Assembly: GCA_018269075.1 (NCBI GenBank)
Contig: JAFDVJ010000007.1
Location: 1-46,820, forward strand
Origin: Acidobacteriota bacterium
GTDB taxonomy: Bacteria > Acidobacteriota > Blastocatellia > Pyrinomonadales > Pyrinomonadaceae
Reading direction: 5' to 3'
Length of the DNA: 46,820 bases
This document shows, piece after piece, positions 1 to 11,039 of this stretch (the stretch's first letter is position 1; each line of letters opens with the position of its first letter). Under the pieces are notes generated by a model, which had not been told where the DNA came from, searched no databases, and saw nothing but the letters and a program-made list of their open reading frames with translations. The position numbers and the translations under genes were made by a program.

Positions 1-277
1 CACTAAATTCCCAGTAGAACCAAAAATATAGGCGGTCCGGCGGAATTCTCTCGATCACCACGACGGTCGTCGACTTCGGCCCGGCCGCCCCGGCGTCGAA
101 GACCTCGACCGTCCCTTTCAGGCGAACCGGCGATCGGCCGATCAATTCCTCCGCCTTTTGCCGGAGCTCGTCAAAGGCTTTTGCCTCATCCGCAGGCTTT
201 TGGGCCTGCGCGAAGACGGCGAGAGCGTTGATCAGGAGAAACAACAGGACGGCGAGCGGGCGCGGGAAGCATTTCAT
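1..277 (-). CDS. Exported protein of unknown function, C-terminus cut by window edge
   Basis: Open reading frame that runs off the left edge, so only about the first 92 residues are visible. It starts at an ATG preceded by GGAG at a spacing of 9. The N-terminus is a classic signal peptide (MKCFPRPLAVLLFLLINALA, then VFAQA), so the product is exported. The mature part begins with a charged helix (DEAKAFDELRQKAEELIG) followed by beta-prone sequence (VRLKGTVEVFDAG, TTVVVIERIPPDRLYF). This loosely resembles periplasmic proteins of the lipoprotein-sorting/outer-membrane-carrier type, but too little is visible to assign a family. It lies downstream of valS on the same strand, separated by about 300 bp of repeat-rich DNA, so co-transcription is uncertain. 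Confidence 0.7.
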   Translation of the reverse strand, partial: MKCFPRPLAVLLFLLINALAVFAQAQKPADEAKAFDELRQKAEELIGRSPVRLKGTVEVFDAGAAGPKSTTVVVIERIPPDRLYFWFYWEFS

Positions 278-354
278 TCGGACATACTCCTTCGAGGGTG
301 ATTTTCCTTTATCTTACAGAGATTTGCCGGAGCGCGTCAAGATTTTCGGGGAAT

Positions 355-575
355 GCGGGCATTCCGCTTGCCGTGCGCGCGAAGCGGACCGGCGCGCGGC
401 CGCGAACCGGAGCGGGAGCGCGAAGCGGACTGGAGCGCAAGCGTCCCGCTTGCCAACGCCGCGCCAGCGGTGTCGAACGTTTCGCTGGCTTTCGACGTCT
501 CAGAAAGCGAAACGTTTGTTCGCGCTTTCGCGCTCATGGCCGGCAGGATGCCGGCGCTCCGGTCGACGGCCGCGT
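355..575. repeat. Repeat-rich spacer with short perfect hairpins sharing GGAGCG-stem-TCC-stem
   Basis: The 308-bp gap between valS and the partial gene holds no convincing gene. It contains at least two small perfect hairpins of the same design. At 432-452 GGAGCG is followed by CAAGCG-TCC-CGCTTG. On the opposite strand at 560-540 GGAGCG is followed by CCGGCA-TCC-TGCCGG. The flank (GGAGCG) and loop (TCC) are shared while the stem differs. A looser relative (GCGGGCATTCCGCTTGC) lies near 356-372. Between them an inverted repeat AACGTTTCGCT / AGCGAAACGTT lies at about 476-517. This looks like an extragenic palindromic repeat family; the long plus-strand ORFs across it are low-complexity Arg/Ala shadows. 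Confidence 0.6.
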
Positions 576-585
576 CGGCGGCGGG

Positions 586-3327
<2,742 letters not shown>

Positions 3328-3334
3328 AACTTAT

Positions 3335-3396
3335 GCGTTCGTCGTTCGTCGTTCGTCGTTCCGGCTTTCGAACGGCCCCGCACGACGAACGATCAT
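3335..3396. repeat. Heptamer-arm hairpin, GTTCGTC family
   Basis: Three perfect GTTCGTC units lie at 3337-3357, followed by GTTCCGG. The right arm CACGACGAACGATC at 3381-3394 is the reverse complement of the heptamer array, giving a hairpin with a loop of about 20 nt. It lies just upstream of the valS start, between valS and the preceding terminator. It has the same architecture as the other period-7 elements of the window but a different heptamer. Confidence 0.7.
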
Positions 3397-3426
3397 CAAA
3401 CGAAACAAATTGTAAATTCTAAAACA

Positions 3427-3469
3427 AAAACGGTCAGTTTTCATCCCGTCGGCGAAAACTGACCGTTTT
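3427..3469 (-). terminator. Rho-independent terminator of the long receiver protein gene
   Basis: Perfect 16-bp inverted repeat (3427-3442 and 3454-3469, AAAACGGTCAGTTTTC and its complement) with an 11-nt loop. It begins about 20 nt after the stop codon at 3489. On the minus strand the stem is followed by a T-rich run (TTTTTGTTTT). This is the strongest terminator in the left part of the window and should separate the receiver gene from valS. Confidence 0.9.
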
Positions 3470-3488
3470 AATGTTTTTTACCTGCCCT

Positions 3489-5489
3489 TTACTGATCTTC
3501 GGTCTTCAGGTTCTCTTCCGCCATTTTCTTGATGATCAGCTCGGTCATCTGCGGAACGACTTCCCAGGCGATGTCCTTGATCGCCTTGTCGGAGATTTTT
3601 TCGGCGACTCTCTGGGCGATCGCTTCGATCAGTTCGGGCGGGAAAGCCGGCGCGGCGGGCGTTTCCGTCGCGGGCGGCGCGGTTTCCGCCGCTTCGACCG
3701 GCGCGGTTTCCGCCGTTTCTTCCGGCGCGGCCGCGGTTTCGGCCGGCGCGGCCGGTTCGGCGGCGAGCGGCTGCACGGGCGCGGCGGGCCGGATGCCGGT
3801 TTCCTCGACGAGCGGCGGCAGCTCGAGCAGGTCGCCGTCGTCGAAACTGACGGGCGCGACGCTCGCTGACGCGATTTCGGCGGCCGGCGCGGGCACGGTT
3901 TCTTCCGGCGTCGTGTCGGCGAACGCCGGCGCGGACGCTTCTTCGACGGCGGCTTCCGTTTCGGCCGGCGCTTCGGCCGTCGACGCTTCGGCCTCTTCCG
4001 GCGCGGACGCTTCCGCGGGCGCGGCTTCGGCTTCGGCCGCGATCTCGTCGGTCACGGCGGCGGGCGCTTCCTCGAACGATGCCGGCGCTTCCTCGAACGC
4101 GGCAGGCGCTTCCTCGAACGCGGCGGTTTCGGCCGTCGGCTCTTCCGGGGCGCTTTCGAGCGTTTCGGGCGCGGTTTCGAAAGTTTCGGGCGCGCCGTCA
4201 AAGGTCGCGGGCGCGCTTTCGAGCGTTTCGGGCGCGGCCTCCGGGGCTTCTTCGGCGGCGGCGTGATCGACGACGGGCCGATAATCTTCGGGCGCGGATT
4301 CCTCGGCAAGACCGGTCGAAAACGCCGGCGTTTCGGCCTCGACATCGGTCTCGGCGGTTTCCGGCGCGTCGAACCGTTCCCCGGCCTCGGCGGTTTCCGG
4401 CGTCGTTTCGGCGGCCGGCGGCGCGTGATAGTCGTAGGTTTCGGTCGGCCGCGAAAATTCGCCGGTGACCGTCGAATAATAGCTTTCCGACGTCGTCTCG
4501 GAAACGGTTTCGGCGGGGCTTTCGGCGGCCGGCGAAAATTCCGCTTCGGCGACGGCCGGCGTTTCCGCGGCTTCCGGTTCTTCGAAGGATTCCCCGGCGA
4601 AGGGCGCGGCGGCTTCGGACGCCGGTTCATCGACGAACCCGGCGGCCGGCGCTTCATCCGCGACCGGTTCTTCGAACGATTCGAACGGCGGCGCGGTCGT
4701 CGTCGCGACGGCGGATTCGGCGGCCGTTTCGGGCTCGAACGCGGACGGCGCTTCGGTGGCGGCGTCTTCGGTTTCGGCGGTCGGCTCCGGCGCGTCGAAA
4801 GCGACCGGCGCGGCGGTCGACGGATGCACCTCGTCGGGCGTCGAGACGATGTTGAAGCCCTTCAGATCCTCGGCGCTGAGCGGCTGGGTCTTCGCGTAAT
4901 CGATCGTCGTTTCGGCCTGATAATGCGTTTCGGCGGCCGGGACGTAATCGGACGCGGGACTCGTTTCGATCATCTCGTCGTCCATTCCGGCGTCGCCGTA
5001 TTCGGGCGCGGAGTCGGCCTGTTTCTCGAATTCGAGCGTATCGGCGAAGCTCGAGACGGGCGGCGGCGCGGTCGTTTCGGCCGGTTCGGCGACCGGCGTT
5101 TCGACGGGCCGCGAGTTCCGGCTCAACAGCTCGTTGACCTTGTTGACGAGCTGGCGGATCGACTGAAACGGCTTCGTCAGAAAATCGTCGGCCCCGACGC
5201 GGTGGGCTTCGGCCTCGTCGAACGGCTCGAACGAGCCGACCAGCAGGATCACCGGAATCTTCTGCGTTTCCTCGTTCTGTTTGATGATCTGGCAAACCTC
5301 GTAGCCGTTCAGCCCCGGCATATTGACGTCGGCCATCACCAGATCGGGCATAAACTCGCTGAATTTATGCATCGCCGAATCACCGTCGCCGACCGAAATC
5401 ACCTCGATTCCCTCGTCGGCAAAAGTCAGGTTCACGACTTTTTGAATTGTTATCGAATCATCTGCCAACAGCAGTTTGCGTTTAGACAC
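3489..5489 (-). CDS. Response regulator: N-terminal receiver, about 500-residue Ala/Glu/Pro-rich region, conserved C-terminal helix domain
   Basis: About 666 residues. Residues 4-118 form a receiver domain: acidic pair D10/D11 in LLLADDSITIQ, phospho-acceptor D54 in LVMADVNMPG, S86 in LLVGSF and K107 in FLTKPF. Residues about 125-610 are low complexity, almost only Ala, Glu, Pro, Thr, Ser and Phe (repeated units such as SFEEAPA and FEEAPAA), probably a disordered spacer. The last 50 residues (from FPPELIEAIAQRVAEKISDK, then IAWEVVPQMTELIIKKM) form an amphipathic helical module like the C-termini of some delta-proteobacterial and acidobacterial receiver proteins, possibly an interaction or polar-localisation domain. 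There is no DNA-binding or enzymatic output. Start: GTG at 5489 with AAGGAG 9 nt upstream; the GTG at 5495 would be only 3 nt from it, and the longer upstream frame lacks receiver-like sequence. A strong terminator follows. Confidence 0.85.
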   Translation of the reverse strand: MSKRKLLLADDSITIQKVVNLTFADEGIEVISVGDGDSAMHKFSEFMPDLVMADVNMPGLNGYEVCQIIKQNEETQKIPVILLVGSFEPFDEAEAHRVGADDFLTKPFQSIRQLVNKVNELLSRNSRPVETPVAEPAETTAPPPVSSFADTLEFEKQADSAPEYGDAGMDDEMIETSPASDYVPAAETHYQAETTIDYAKTQPLSAEDLKGFNIVSTPDEVHPSTAAPVAFDAPEPTAETEDAATEAPSAFEPETAAESAVATTTAPPFESFEEPVADEAPAAGFVDEPASEAAAPFAGESFEEPEAAETPAVAEAEFSPAAESPAETVSETTSESYYSTVTGEFSRPTETYDYHAPPAAETTPETAEAGERFDAPETAETDVEAETPAFSTGLAEESAPEDYRPVVDHAAAEEAPEAAPETLESAPATFDGAPETFETAPETLESAPEEPTAETAAFEEAPAAFEEAPASFEEAPAAVTDEIAAEAEAAPAEASAPEEAEASTAEAPAETEAAVEEASAPAFADTTPEETVPAPAAEIASASVAPVSFDDGDLLELPPLVEETGIRPAAPVQPLAAEPAAPAETAAAPEETAETAPVEAAETAPPATETPAAPAFPPELIEAIAQRVAEKISDKAIKDIAWEVVPQMTELIIKKMAEENLKTEDQ

Positions 5490-5685
5490 TGGCACTCGCT
5501 CCTTATCGAATTTGGCAATAATTAGATGACGAAAAAAACTTTCGACTTGAAAACTACCATCGGTTCGTTTTTTTTTCAAGAAAGAGGGCTCAATTATCGC
5601 CAATCGGAAATGTAATAAAAATCCAGGCTATCAATCACGGATGCACGGCCCGAAAAATCGTTTCCGGGGCCGTTTTTCTTTCGAA

Positions 5686-6081
5686 TCAGCTCTGACGAAT
5701 GAACATTCTGAGCATTGTTTGAAGCTGCGCGTTGGTAAAGGGTTTCGGCAAAAAGGCGACCGCGCCGGCGGCAAAGCTGTCCGACGAGAGCCGCGAATTC
5801 TGTTCGGCCGTCATCATAATCACGGGGATCTTCATCAGCCGCTTTTCCGACTGCATATAACGCACGAGCTCCGTTCCCTGAATGTACGGCATCACCACGT
5901 CGAAGATCGCCGCCGCGAACGGCTCGCCCGTCTGCAGCACCTTGTAGGCTTCCTTGCCGTCGCGGGCGGTGACGACCTCGTAGCCTTCCTTCTCGACGAT
6001 GGCCTTGACCAGACGAAGAATGGCCGGATCGTCGTCCGCCACCAACACCTTCGCCTGCCCTTTATCCGAAAGTTCACTCAT
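5686..6081 (-). CDS. Single-domain CheY-like response regulator
   Basis: A 131-residue stand-alone receiver domain. The acidic pair is D16/D17 (VLVADDDPAI), the phosphorylation site D61 (AAIFDVVMP), the conserved Thr T91 (VIMMTAEQ) and the Lys K113 (FLPKPF). All residues needed for phosphotransfer are present, and there is no output domain, so it should act by protein-protein contact like CheY or a phosphorelay intermediate. It lies just upstream of the long receiver protein on the same strand; the two may serve one pathway. No kinase gene is in the window. The 3' spacer holds an imperfect hairpin but no convincing minus-strand terminator. Confidence 0.93.
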   Translation of the reverse strand: MSELSDKGQAKVLVADDDPAILRLVKAIVEKEGYEVVTARDGKEAYKVLQTGEPFAAAIFDVVMPYIQGTELVRYMQSEKRLMKIPVIMMTAEQNSRLSSDSFAAGAVAFLPKPFTNAQLQTMLRMFIRQS

Positions 6082-6142
6082 TTTACCAAAAAATTGACCC
6101 TTTTTCTGACTTCCAATCCATTCTATCTAAAGTTTAACGATT

Positions 6143-7177
6143 TTACGAATTTAGCGACAGTTCGGCGGCCAATTTTATCGCCGCCGTCATACTCGAGGAT
6201 TCGGCGAGGTTTTGGCCGGCGATGTCGAAGGCCGTTCCGTGATCGACCGACGTCCGGATCAGCGGCAGCCCGAGCGTGACGTTGACCGACGCGCCGAACG
6301 AGAGGCATTTGACGGCGATCGTCGCCTGATCGTGATAACAGGCGACGACGGCGTCGAACTCGCCCTTGAAAGCGCGCAGGAAAATCGTGTCCGGCGAAAA
6401 CGGCCCGGTGATGTCGAGGCCGTAAAACTCGCGGCATTCGTTGACCGCCGGCGCAATCTCGTCGGCCTCCTCGCGGCCGAACATTCCGCCCTCGGAAGCG
6501 TGCGGGTTGAGCCCGGCGACCGCGATCCGCGCTTCTCTTTTGAGCAAAGCGGAAACTTCGCGGTGCGTAAAGCGGAACAGCTCGACGAGCCGTTCCTTCT
6601 TGACGAGCTCGAGCGCGTCGCGCAGGGCGATGTGCGTCGACAGCAGCACGACCCGCAGGCGGTCGGCGAAAAACGACATCGCGAACTCTTCCGTGTCGGT
6701 CAGAAAGGCGAGAAACTCGGTGTGGCCCGGAAAATCGTACCCGCCGAGATTGATCGCGAGCTTGCTGATCGGCGCGGTCGCGATCGCGTCGAGCTCCTCG
6801 ACGTACCAGAGCCGGACGGCCTCCTCGACGTATTCGGCCGAGGCCTTGCCGGTCGCCGCCGATTCGACGCCCGGACGAAAATCCGGGCCGACGTTGGCGA
6901 GATCGTAAACGACGAATTTTTCCGGGTCGGACGGGAGCACGCCGCCCTTTTCGACCGTGATGAAATCGATGTCGAGTCCGAGATCGCGGGCCGTCCGGCG
7001 CAAAACGGCCGCGTCGCCAATGACGACGGGCCGGCAAACTTTGAAAATCTGATTGTCGGAAAGCGATTTGAGAATAATTTCCGGACCGATCCCGGCGGCA
7101 TCGCCCATCGTTATTCCAACGCGAGGTAGATACACTTTTACAAATTCGGGGGAATTTTCACTGAAGTCGGTATTCAC
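6143..7177 (-). CDS. pdxA: 4-hydroxythreonine-4-phosphate dehydrogenase family protein
   Basis: PdxA family, 344 residues (E. coli PdxA about 329). PdxA oxidises 4-phosphohydroxy-L-threonine with NAD in pyridoxal phosphate synthesis. Family blocks in order: VGITMGDAAGIGPEIILKSL near the N-terminus, the metal-binding His in FPGHTEFLA, NPHASEGGMFGREE, and the C-terminal GLPLIRTSVDHGTAFDIAG. The annotated start is a GTG at 7177 without a clear Shine-Dalgarno; a GTG about 14 codons in, just before YLPRVGITMGD, is also possible. Some PdxA paralogues act in other catabolic routes, so the vitamin B6 role is inferred. It is the last gene of the minus-strand run after ftsZ and hfq. Confidence 0.93.
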   Translation of the reverse strand: MNTDFSENSPEFVKVYLPRVGITMGDAAGIGPEIILKSLSDNQIFKVCRPVVIGDAAVLRRTARDLGLDIDFITVEKGGVLPSDPEKFVVYDLANVGPDFRPGVESAATGKASAEYVEEAVRLWYVEELDAIATAPISKLAINLGGYDFPGHTEFLAFLTDTEEFAMSFFADRLRVVLLSTHIALRDALELVKKERLVELFRFTHREVSALLKREARIAVAGLNPHASEGGMFGREEADEIAPAVNECREFYGLDITGPFSPDTIFLRAFKGEFDAVVACYHDQATIAVKCLSFGASVNVTLGLPLIRTSVDHGTAFDIAGQNLAESSSMTAAIKLAAELSLNS

Positions 7178-7226
7178 AACATAAGAATACCATCATCCGG
7201 TCAAAACGACCGACCGCCGGCTCCGG

Positions 7227-7526
7227 TTATTTGCCGCCCGCCGCCCGGTCTTCGGCCTTGAACATATATTTGATGTTGTGTTTTAACAGCAGCACGTTCG
7301 GCGCGTCCGTCCGGTTGACCTTGAGCGCGTCGCGGTCGTACCATTCGATCGTCCCCTCGACTTCCTCGCCGTCGTTAAGCACGATGACCATCAGGGTGCG
7401 GGAATCGATCTGCTTTTTGTAGTAGTAAATCTCGGCGTTCGTTTCGCTCGGAGGTGCTTTCCTGCGGGCCTCGTGATGTTCACTCGATTGACGCTGATAG
7501 TTTGGCATATCGTATCTGTCTCTCAT
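7227..7526 (-). CDS. hfq: Hfq-like RNA chaperone (divergent)
   Basis: About 99 residues starting at ATG 7526, which has GAGG 7 nt upstream; an upstream in-frame ATG at 7556 has no such signal. The N-terminal 35 residues are polar and probably disordered. The Sm-like fold follows: [20 protein letters not shown], then [17 protein letters not shown] (Sm1) and [14 protein letters not shown] (Sm2). LKHNIKYMF corresponds to the YKHAI motif of Hfq, and the variable part is as short as in Hfq. Core residues differ from the enterobacterial protein, so RNA-binding specificity may differ. It lies between ftsZ and pdxA; hfq is usually next to miaA or hflX elsewhere. Confidence 0.8.
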   Translation of the reverse strand: MRDRYDMPNYQRQSSEHHEARRKAPPSETNAEIYYYKKQIDSRTLMVIVLNDGEEVEGTIEWYDRDALKVNRTDAPNVLLLKHNIKYMFKAEDRAAGGK

Positions 7527-7594
7527 TGATTTCCTCTCTCCATAACGATTCGGCAAGCCGGATTTCTGCCTGTTTATTTTTCAAAAAACCAGAA

Positions 7595-8728
7595 TTAATC
7601 GGCCTGCCGGCGAATAAACGTCGGAACGTTCATATCTTCATCCTTGTCCGGCGCGAAGCCCGTGCGGACGCTGAACTGTCCGCCGACGGCCGGCGCCGGC
7701 TCGGTCTGCTGACCGCCCGACGGCATCACCGAATATTTCTGGCTGTCGAATCCGGTCGCGATGACCGTGATCTTGACGGCGTCGTCCATCTCGTCGTTAA
7801 AGACCGTGCCCCAGATGATGTCGGCTTCGTCGTGCGCCTCGGCCTCGATCAGCGCGATCGCTTCCTCGATCTCGTTGAGCGCCGTGTGTTTCGAGCTCGT
7901 GATGTTGATGAGCGCGCCCTTCGCGCCCTTGATCGAATTTTCTTCGAGGAGCTTCGAATCGATCGCCGATTTCATCGCCTTGACGGCCGCGGCGTCGCCC
8001 TTCGCCTCGCCGATGCCCATCAGCGCGACGCCGCGGCCCTTCATCACCGCGCGGACGTCGGCGAAATCGAGATTGATCACGCCCGAGGTCGTGATCAGAT
8101 CGGAAATGCCCTGCACGGCCTGCAGCAGCACGTCGTCGGCGCGGCGGAAGGCGTCCATAATCGAGATCTTTTCCTCGACGTCCTTGAGCTTCGAGTTCGG
8201 GATCGTGATGATCGTGTCGACGCAGCCGCGGAGCTCGGCAAGACCCTGTTCGGCCTGCGCCATCCGCTTTTTGCCCTCGACCGTGAACGGTTTCGTGACG
8301 ACCGCGACGGTCAGCGCGCCGAGCTCGATCGCCAAACTGGCGACGACCGGCGCCGCGCCGGTGCCCGTTCCGCCGCCGAGGCCGGTGGTGACGAAAACCA
8401 TATCCGCGCCTTCGAGCACGTTGATGATCTTTTCGTGGTCTTCGAGCGCCGCCTCGCGGCCGATCGCCGGGTTCGAGCCGGCTCCGAGTCCGCGCGTGAG
8501 TTTGCTGCCGAGCTGGATTTTCATCGGCGCTTTGGAATCATTGAGAGCCTGCACATCCGTGTTGACGACAATAAACTCAACCCCCTTGATTCCGGCTTCG
8601 ATCATTCGGTTGACCGCGTTGCTGCCGCCGCCGCCGACCCCGATGACCTTGATCTTCGCGCCCGTTACCGGGGGCTCGTCAATAAATATTTTGATGCCGT
8701 TGTTTTTCATCTGAAGACCGTCCGTCAT
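7595..8728 (-). CDS. ftsZ: Cell division protein FtsZ
   Basis: Tubulin-like GTPase that forms the Z ring; about 377 residues. The start is ATG 8728 with AAGGAAG 8 nt upstream, not the more distal in-frame start at 8764. The GTP-binding signature GGGTGTG is at residues 118-124 ([20 protein letters not shown]), and N-terminal [17 protein letters not shown] is intact. The T7 loop region ([15 protein letters not shown]) is present. After a short variable linker the C-terminal conserved peptide [12 protein letters not shown] is seen, the site that binds FtsA and other partners. It is the last division gene of the dcw cluster, preceded by ftsA across a 151-bp spacer with a long-range inverted repeat. 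Confidence 0.98.
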   Translation of the reverse strand: MTDGLQMKNNGIKIFIDEPPVTGAKIKVIGVGGGGSNAVNRMIEAGIKGVEFIVVNTDVQALNDSKAPMKIQLGSKLTRGLGAGSNPAIGREAALEDHEKIINVLEGADMVFVTTGLGGGTGTGAAPVVASLAIELGALTVAVVTKPFTVEGKKRMAQAEQGLAELRGCVDTIITIPNSKLKDVEEKISIMDAFRRADDVLLQAVQGISDLITTSGVINLDFADVRAVMKGRGVALMGIGEAKGDAAAVKAMKSAIDSKLLEENSIKGAKGALINITSSKHTALNEIEEAIALIEAEAHDEADIIWGTVFNDEMDDAVKITVIATGFDSQKYSVMPSGGQQTEPAPAVGGQFSVRTGFAPDKDEDMNVPTFIRRQAD

Positions 8729-8771
8729 TATAAATGCTTCCTTATTAAGTGTAATTAAACGCAAAAACGTG

Positions 8772-8879
8772 ATGTAACTTCTGGGGCGTTTACTTTATTC
8801 GTCGTTCAACAAGATATTGTGCCTACGGCGAAAAAGCATACAACGATTTGCGATAAAAAATCCAGTCCAGAAGTTACAT
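8772..8879. repeat. 13-bp inverted repeat spanning the ftsA-ftsZ spacer
   Basis: ATGTAACTTCTGG at 8772-8784 is the exact reverse complement of CCAGAAGTTACAT at 8867-8879. The loop is 82 nt, and the right copy touches the ftsA stop codon. The spacer is much more AT-rich than the surrounding genes. In the ftsZ mRNA this could form a long-range stem that closes a structured leader, or the two copies could be sites for one DNA-binding protein. No other gene pair in the dcw cluster has such a spacer. Confidence 0.7.
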
Positions 8880-10121
8880 TTACCTGAATTTTTCGCGAAA
8901 ACTTTCAAACCACTCGGCCACTTTGCGGGTCGCCCGCCGCCCGCCGCCGGAGTGTTCGCGGATTTGCGAGCGCAGCGACGCGAGGGCGAGCCCGCAGGCC
9001 GTCGCCCATTCGGGCCGCTCGACTTCGGCGGCGAGCCCGCCGAATTGATCGATGTTGACGAAACCGAGCCGGGTCGGCGCGTCGAAGACCTGTTCGGCCA
9101 TCTCGACCATCCCGCGCACCTGAGCGCCGCCGCCCGTCAGGACGACGCCCGACGAGATCTGCGCGCCGTTCTGGTTGACGGCGTGCGCGAGATGCTGCAA
9201 AAGCTCGATCGCGCGCGGCTGCATAATGTCGCAGAGGATCTCCTTCGAGAGCCCGCGCGTCTCGTTGCGGCCGACCGGCGTGATCTCGATGATCTCCTGC
9301 CGCTCGCGCTCGTCGATCAGAAAACCGGCGACGCAGCCGTAGTTGTGCTTGATCTTGCTGGCCTCCGGAATCGAGACGCGCAGGCCGACGGCGATGTCCT
9401 TCGTGAAATGCATCCCGCCGAACGGGAAGACCGTCGTGTGCTGGACGGCGCCGCGCCCGAAGATCATCAGGCTCGTCAATTCCGCGCCCATATTGATAAG
9501 CGCGCAGCCGTATTCCTTGTCGTCGTCGGTGAGCGTGCTCTCGGCCGCCGCGAGCGGTTCGAGGACCATTCCCTCGACTTCGAGACCGGCGCGGTTGATC
9601 GCCTTTTCGATGTTCTGCTTGCCGGCGCTCGGGCTGATCACGATATGGACGCGGCTTTCGAGCCGCGAGCCGCGCATCCCGACCGGCTCCGAGATGCCGT
9701 CCTGCCCGTCGATGATGAATTCCTGCGGCAGCCGGTCGATGATCTCCCAGCCGGCCGGCAGCGGCATCGCCGACGCCGATTCGACCGCCCGCGCGACGTC
9801 GTCCTCGGAAATCTCGCGGCCCGCGCCGGCGACGGCGACGACGCCGCCCTTGTTTTCGCCCTGCAGATGTTCGCCCGACAGGTTGACGGTCGCCATCTGA
9901 ATTTCGAGCCCGCTGACGTGTTCGGCTTCCTCGACGGCGCGTTTGATCGACTCGGCGACGGCGTCGGTCGTCGCGACGATTCCGCGCCGCAGGCCGCGCG
10001 ATTCCGCCTGGCCGATGCCGACGATGTTCATCAAACCGTTCTCCGATGGTTCGCCGATCACGCACCGCACGCGGCTCGTGCCGATGTCCAATCCGACTGC
10101 ATGTATCTCACGATTTATCAT
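8880..10121 (-). CDS. ftsA: Cell division protein FtsA
   Basis: Actin-like ATPase that tethers FtsZ to the inner membrane; 413 residues. The phosphate 1 motif is VGLDIGTSRVRCVIGE near the N-terminus. The SHS2/1C region contains EIIDRLPQEFIIDGQDGI, phosphate 2 lies around YGCALINMGAELTSLMIF, and the adenosine motif is GVVLTGGGAQVRGM. The C-terminus ends in the amphipathic membrane-targeting helix VAEWFESFREKFR after a polar linker rich in Arg, Gly and Ser. It lies between ftsQ (36-bp gap) and ftsZ, the canonical order. Confidence 0.97.
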   Translation of the reverse strand: MINREIHAVGLDIGTSRVRCVIGEPSENGLMNIVGIGQAESRGLRRGIVATTDAVAESIKRAVEEAEHVSGLEIQMATVNLSGEHLQGENKGGVVAVAGAGREISEDDVARAVESASAMPLPAGWEIIDRLPQEFIIDGQDGISEPVGMRGSRLESRVHIVISPSAGKQNIEKAINRAGLEVEGMVLEPLAAAESTLTDDDKEYGCALINMGAELTSLMIFGRGAVQHTTVFPFGGMHFTKDIAVGLRVSIPEASKIKHNYGCVAGFLIDERERQEIIEITPVGRNETRGLSKEILCDIMQPRAIELLQHLAHAVNQNGAQISSGVVLTGGGAQVRGMVEMAEQVFDAPTRLGFVNIDQFGGLAAEVERPEWATACGLALASLRSQIREHSGGGRRATRKVAEWFESFREKFR

Positions 10122-10157
10122 CAGGTTCTATCTTTCCGGCCGCTGATTTTTGTCGTC

Positions 10158-11000
10158 CTATCTAAAAGTGAAGCGCGGCTGGACTTCACTGACGTCGATG
10201 CCGCCGACCTGTTTGCCCTTGCCGGCGACGTTTTCCAGGGCGACTTGCAGTTTCTTTCCGAAAGTGTCCTTCGCGAGCACGATCTCGATCGTTTCGCCCG
10301 AATCCTCGACGATCGCCTTCGGCTTGCTCAGATCAGTCATATCGACCGATTTGACGCGCTTGTCGAGATCGAAAGTCTTCCATTCGTCGATCATCTTCTG
10401 GTACGTCTTGACGCGCGCCTGGTTGTCCTTGAGCGCCTTGTCGGTCTTTGTCTCGTCCCAGCCGCGCATCACGAACGGCGGAACCGCCTCGCCCTTCGCG
10501 ACCGGCGCGATGAGCGTCCCCTCGTCGTCGGCCCAGAAATCGCCGCCGCCGAGACGGACGACCGCCTTCGGCACGCGCTCGATCACGTTGACCCGCAGAC
10601 CGTCCGGCAGCACGCGCGAGACGGCCGCCGATTTGACGAAATCGAGCCGCTCGACCCGCTCTTTGATGTCCTTCAGATCGGCGTTCCAGACGCCGAGCTT
10701 TTCGGTCTGGTTCGAGACGATCTTTTCGATGTCGCTCTTCGAAGCGTGCGTCGTGCCGCGGACGTCGATCTTCCTGACGTCGAAAAACTCCGACGCGGTG
10801 ACCGTCCGGTAGCCCATAAAGCCGAGCAGGCCGAGGCAGAAAAGAATGCAGGAGATCAAAAACAGCGGCACCAGAAAATTGACGAGATTGCCGTCCGCCG
10901 CGTTTTTGCGCCGCGTCGGGGCTTTCGTCGTCCGCCGTCGTTTCGGAGCGACGGCCGCCGATTTGTTCTTCAGGGTTGTCTTGCGTGTTCGTGCTGCCAT
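10158..11000 (-). CDS. ftsQ: Cell division protein FtsQ
   Basis: Bitopic division protein, 280 residues. A strongly basic cytoplasmic tail of about 35 residues (KRRRTTKAPTRRK) precedes one transmembrane helix at about 40-63 (FLVPLFLISCILFCLGLLGF). The periplasmic POTRA domain follows (FFDVRKIDVRGTTHASKSDI), then the FtsQ beta domain with RVLPDGLRVNVIERVPKAVV and ADDEGTLIAP. The C-terminal strand GGIDVSEVQPRFTFR matches the family. It should link the FtsB/FtsL complex to septal wall synthesis. It sits between murC and ftsA; murB and ddl, which often precede ftsQ, are not here. Confidence 0.93.
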   Translation of the reverse strand: MAARTRKTTLKNKSAAVAPKRRRTTKAPTRRKNAADGNLVNFLVPLFLISCILFCLGLLGFMGYRTVTASEFFDVRKIDVRGTTHASKSDIEKIVSNQTEKLGVWNADLKDIKERVERLDFVKSAAVSRVLPDGLRVNVIERVPKAVVRLGGGDFWADDEGTLIAPVAKGEAVPPFVMRGWDETKTDKALKDNQARVKTYQKMIDEWKTFDLDKRVKSVDMTDLSKPKAIVEDSGETIEIVLAKDTFGKKLQVALENVAGKGKQVGGIDVSEVQPRFTFR

Positions 11001-11039
11001 ATTACTTTTTCGAGTCGACGCGGCGGCTGTTTCGCCGCG

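Noticed and set aside
3489..5603. Longer start at 5603 for the receiver protein
   Set aside because: The extra 38 codons are not receiver-like and the GTG at 5489 has AAGGAG at ideal spacing.
5646..5672. Hairpin CGGCCC...GGGCCG followed by TTTTT on the plus strand as a terminator
   Set aside because: The T run is on the plus strand, but the neighbouring genes are read from the minus strand; the stem has a bulge. It is not counted as a terminator for the CheY-like gene.
7595..8764. ftsZ start at 8764
   Set aside because: The ATG at 8728 has a good Shine-Dalgarno and gives a normal FtsZ N-terminus.
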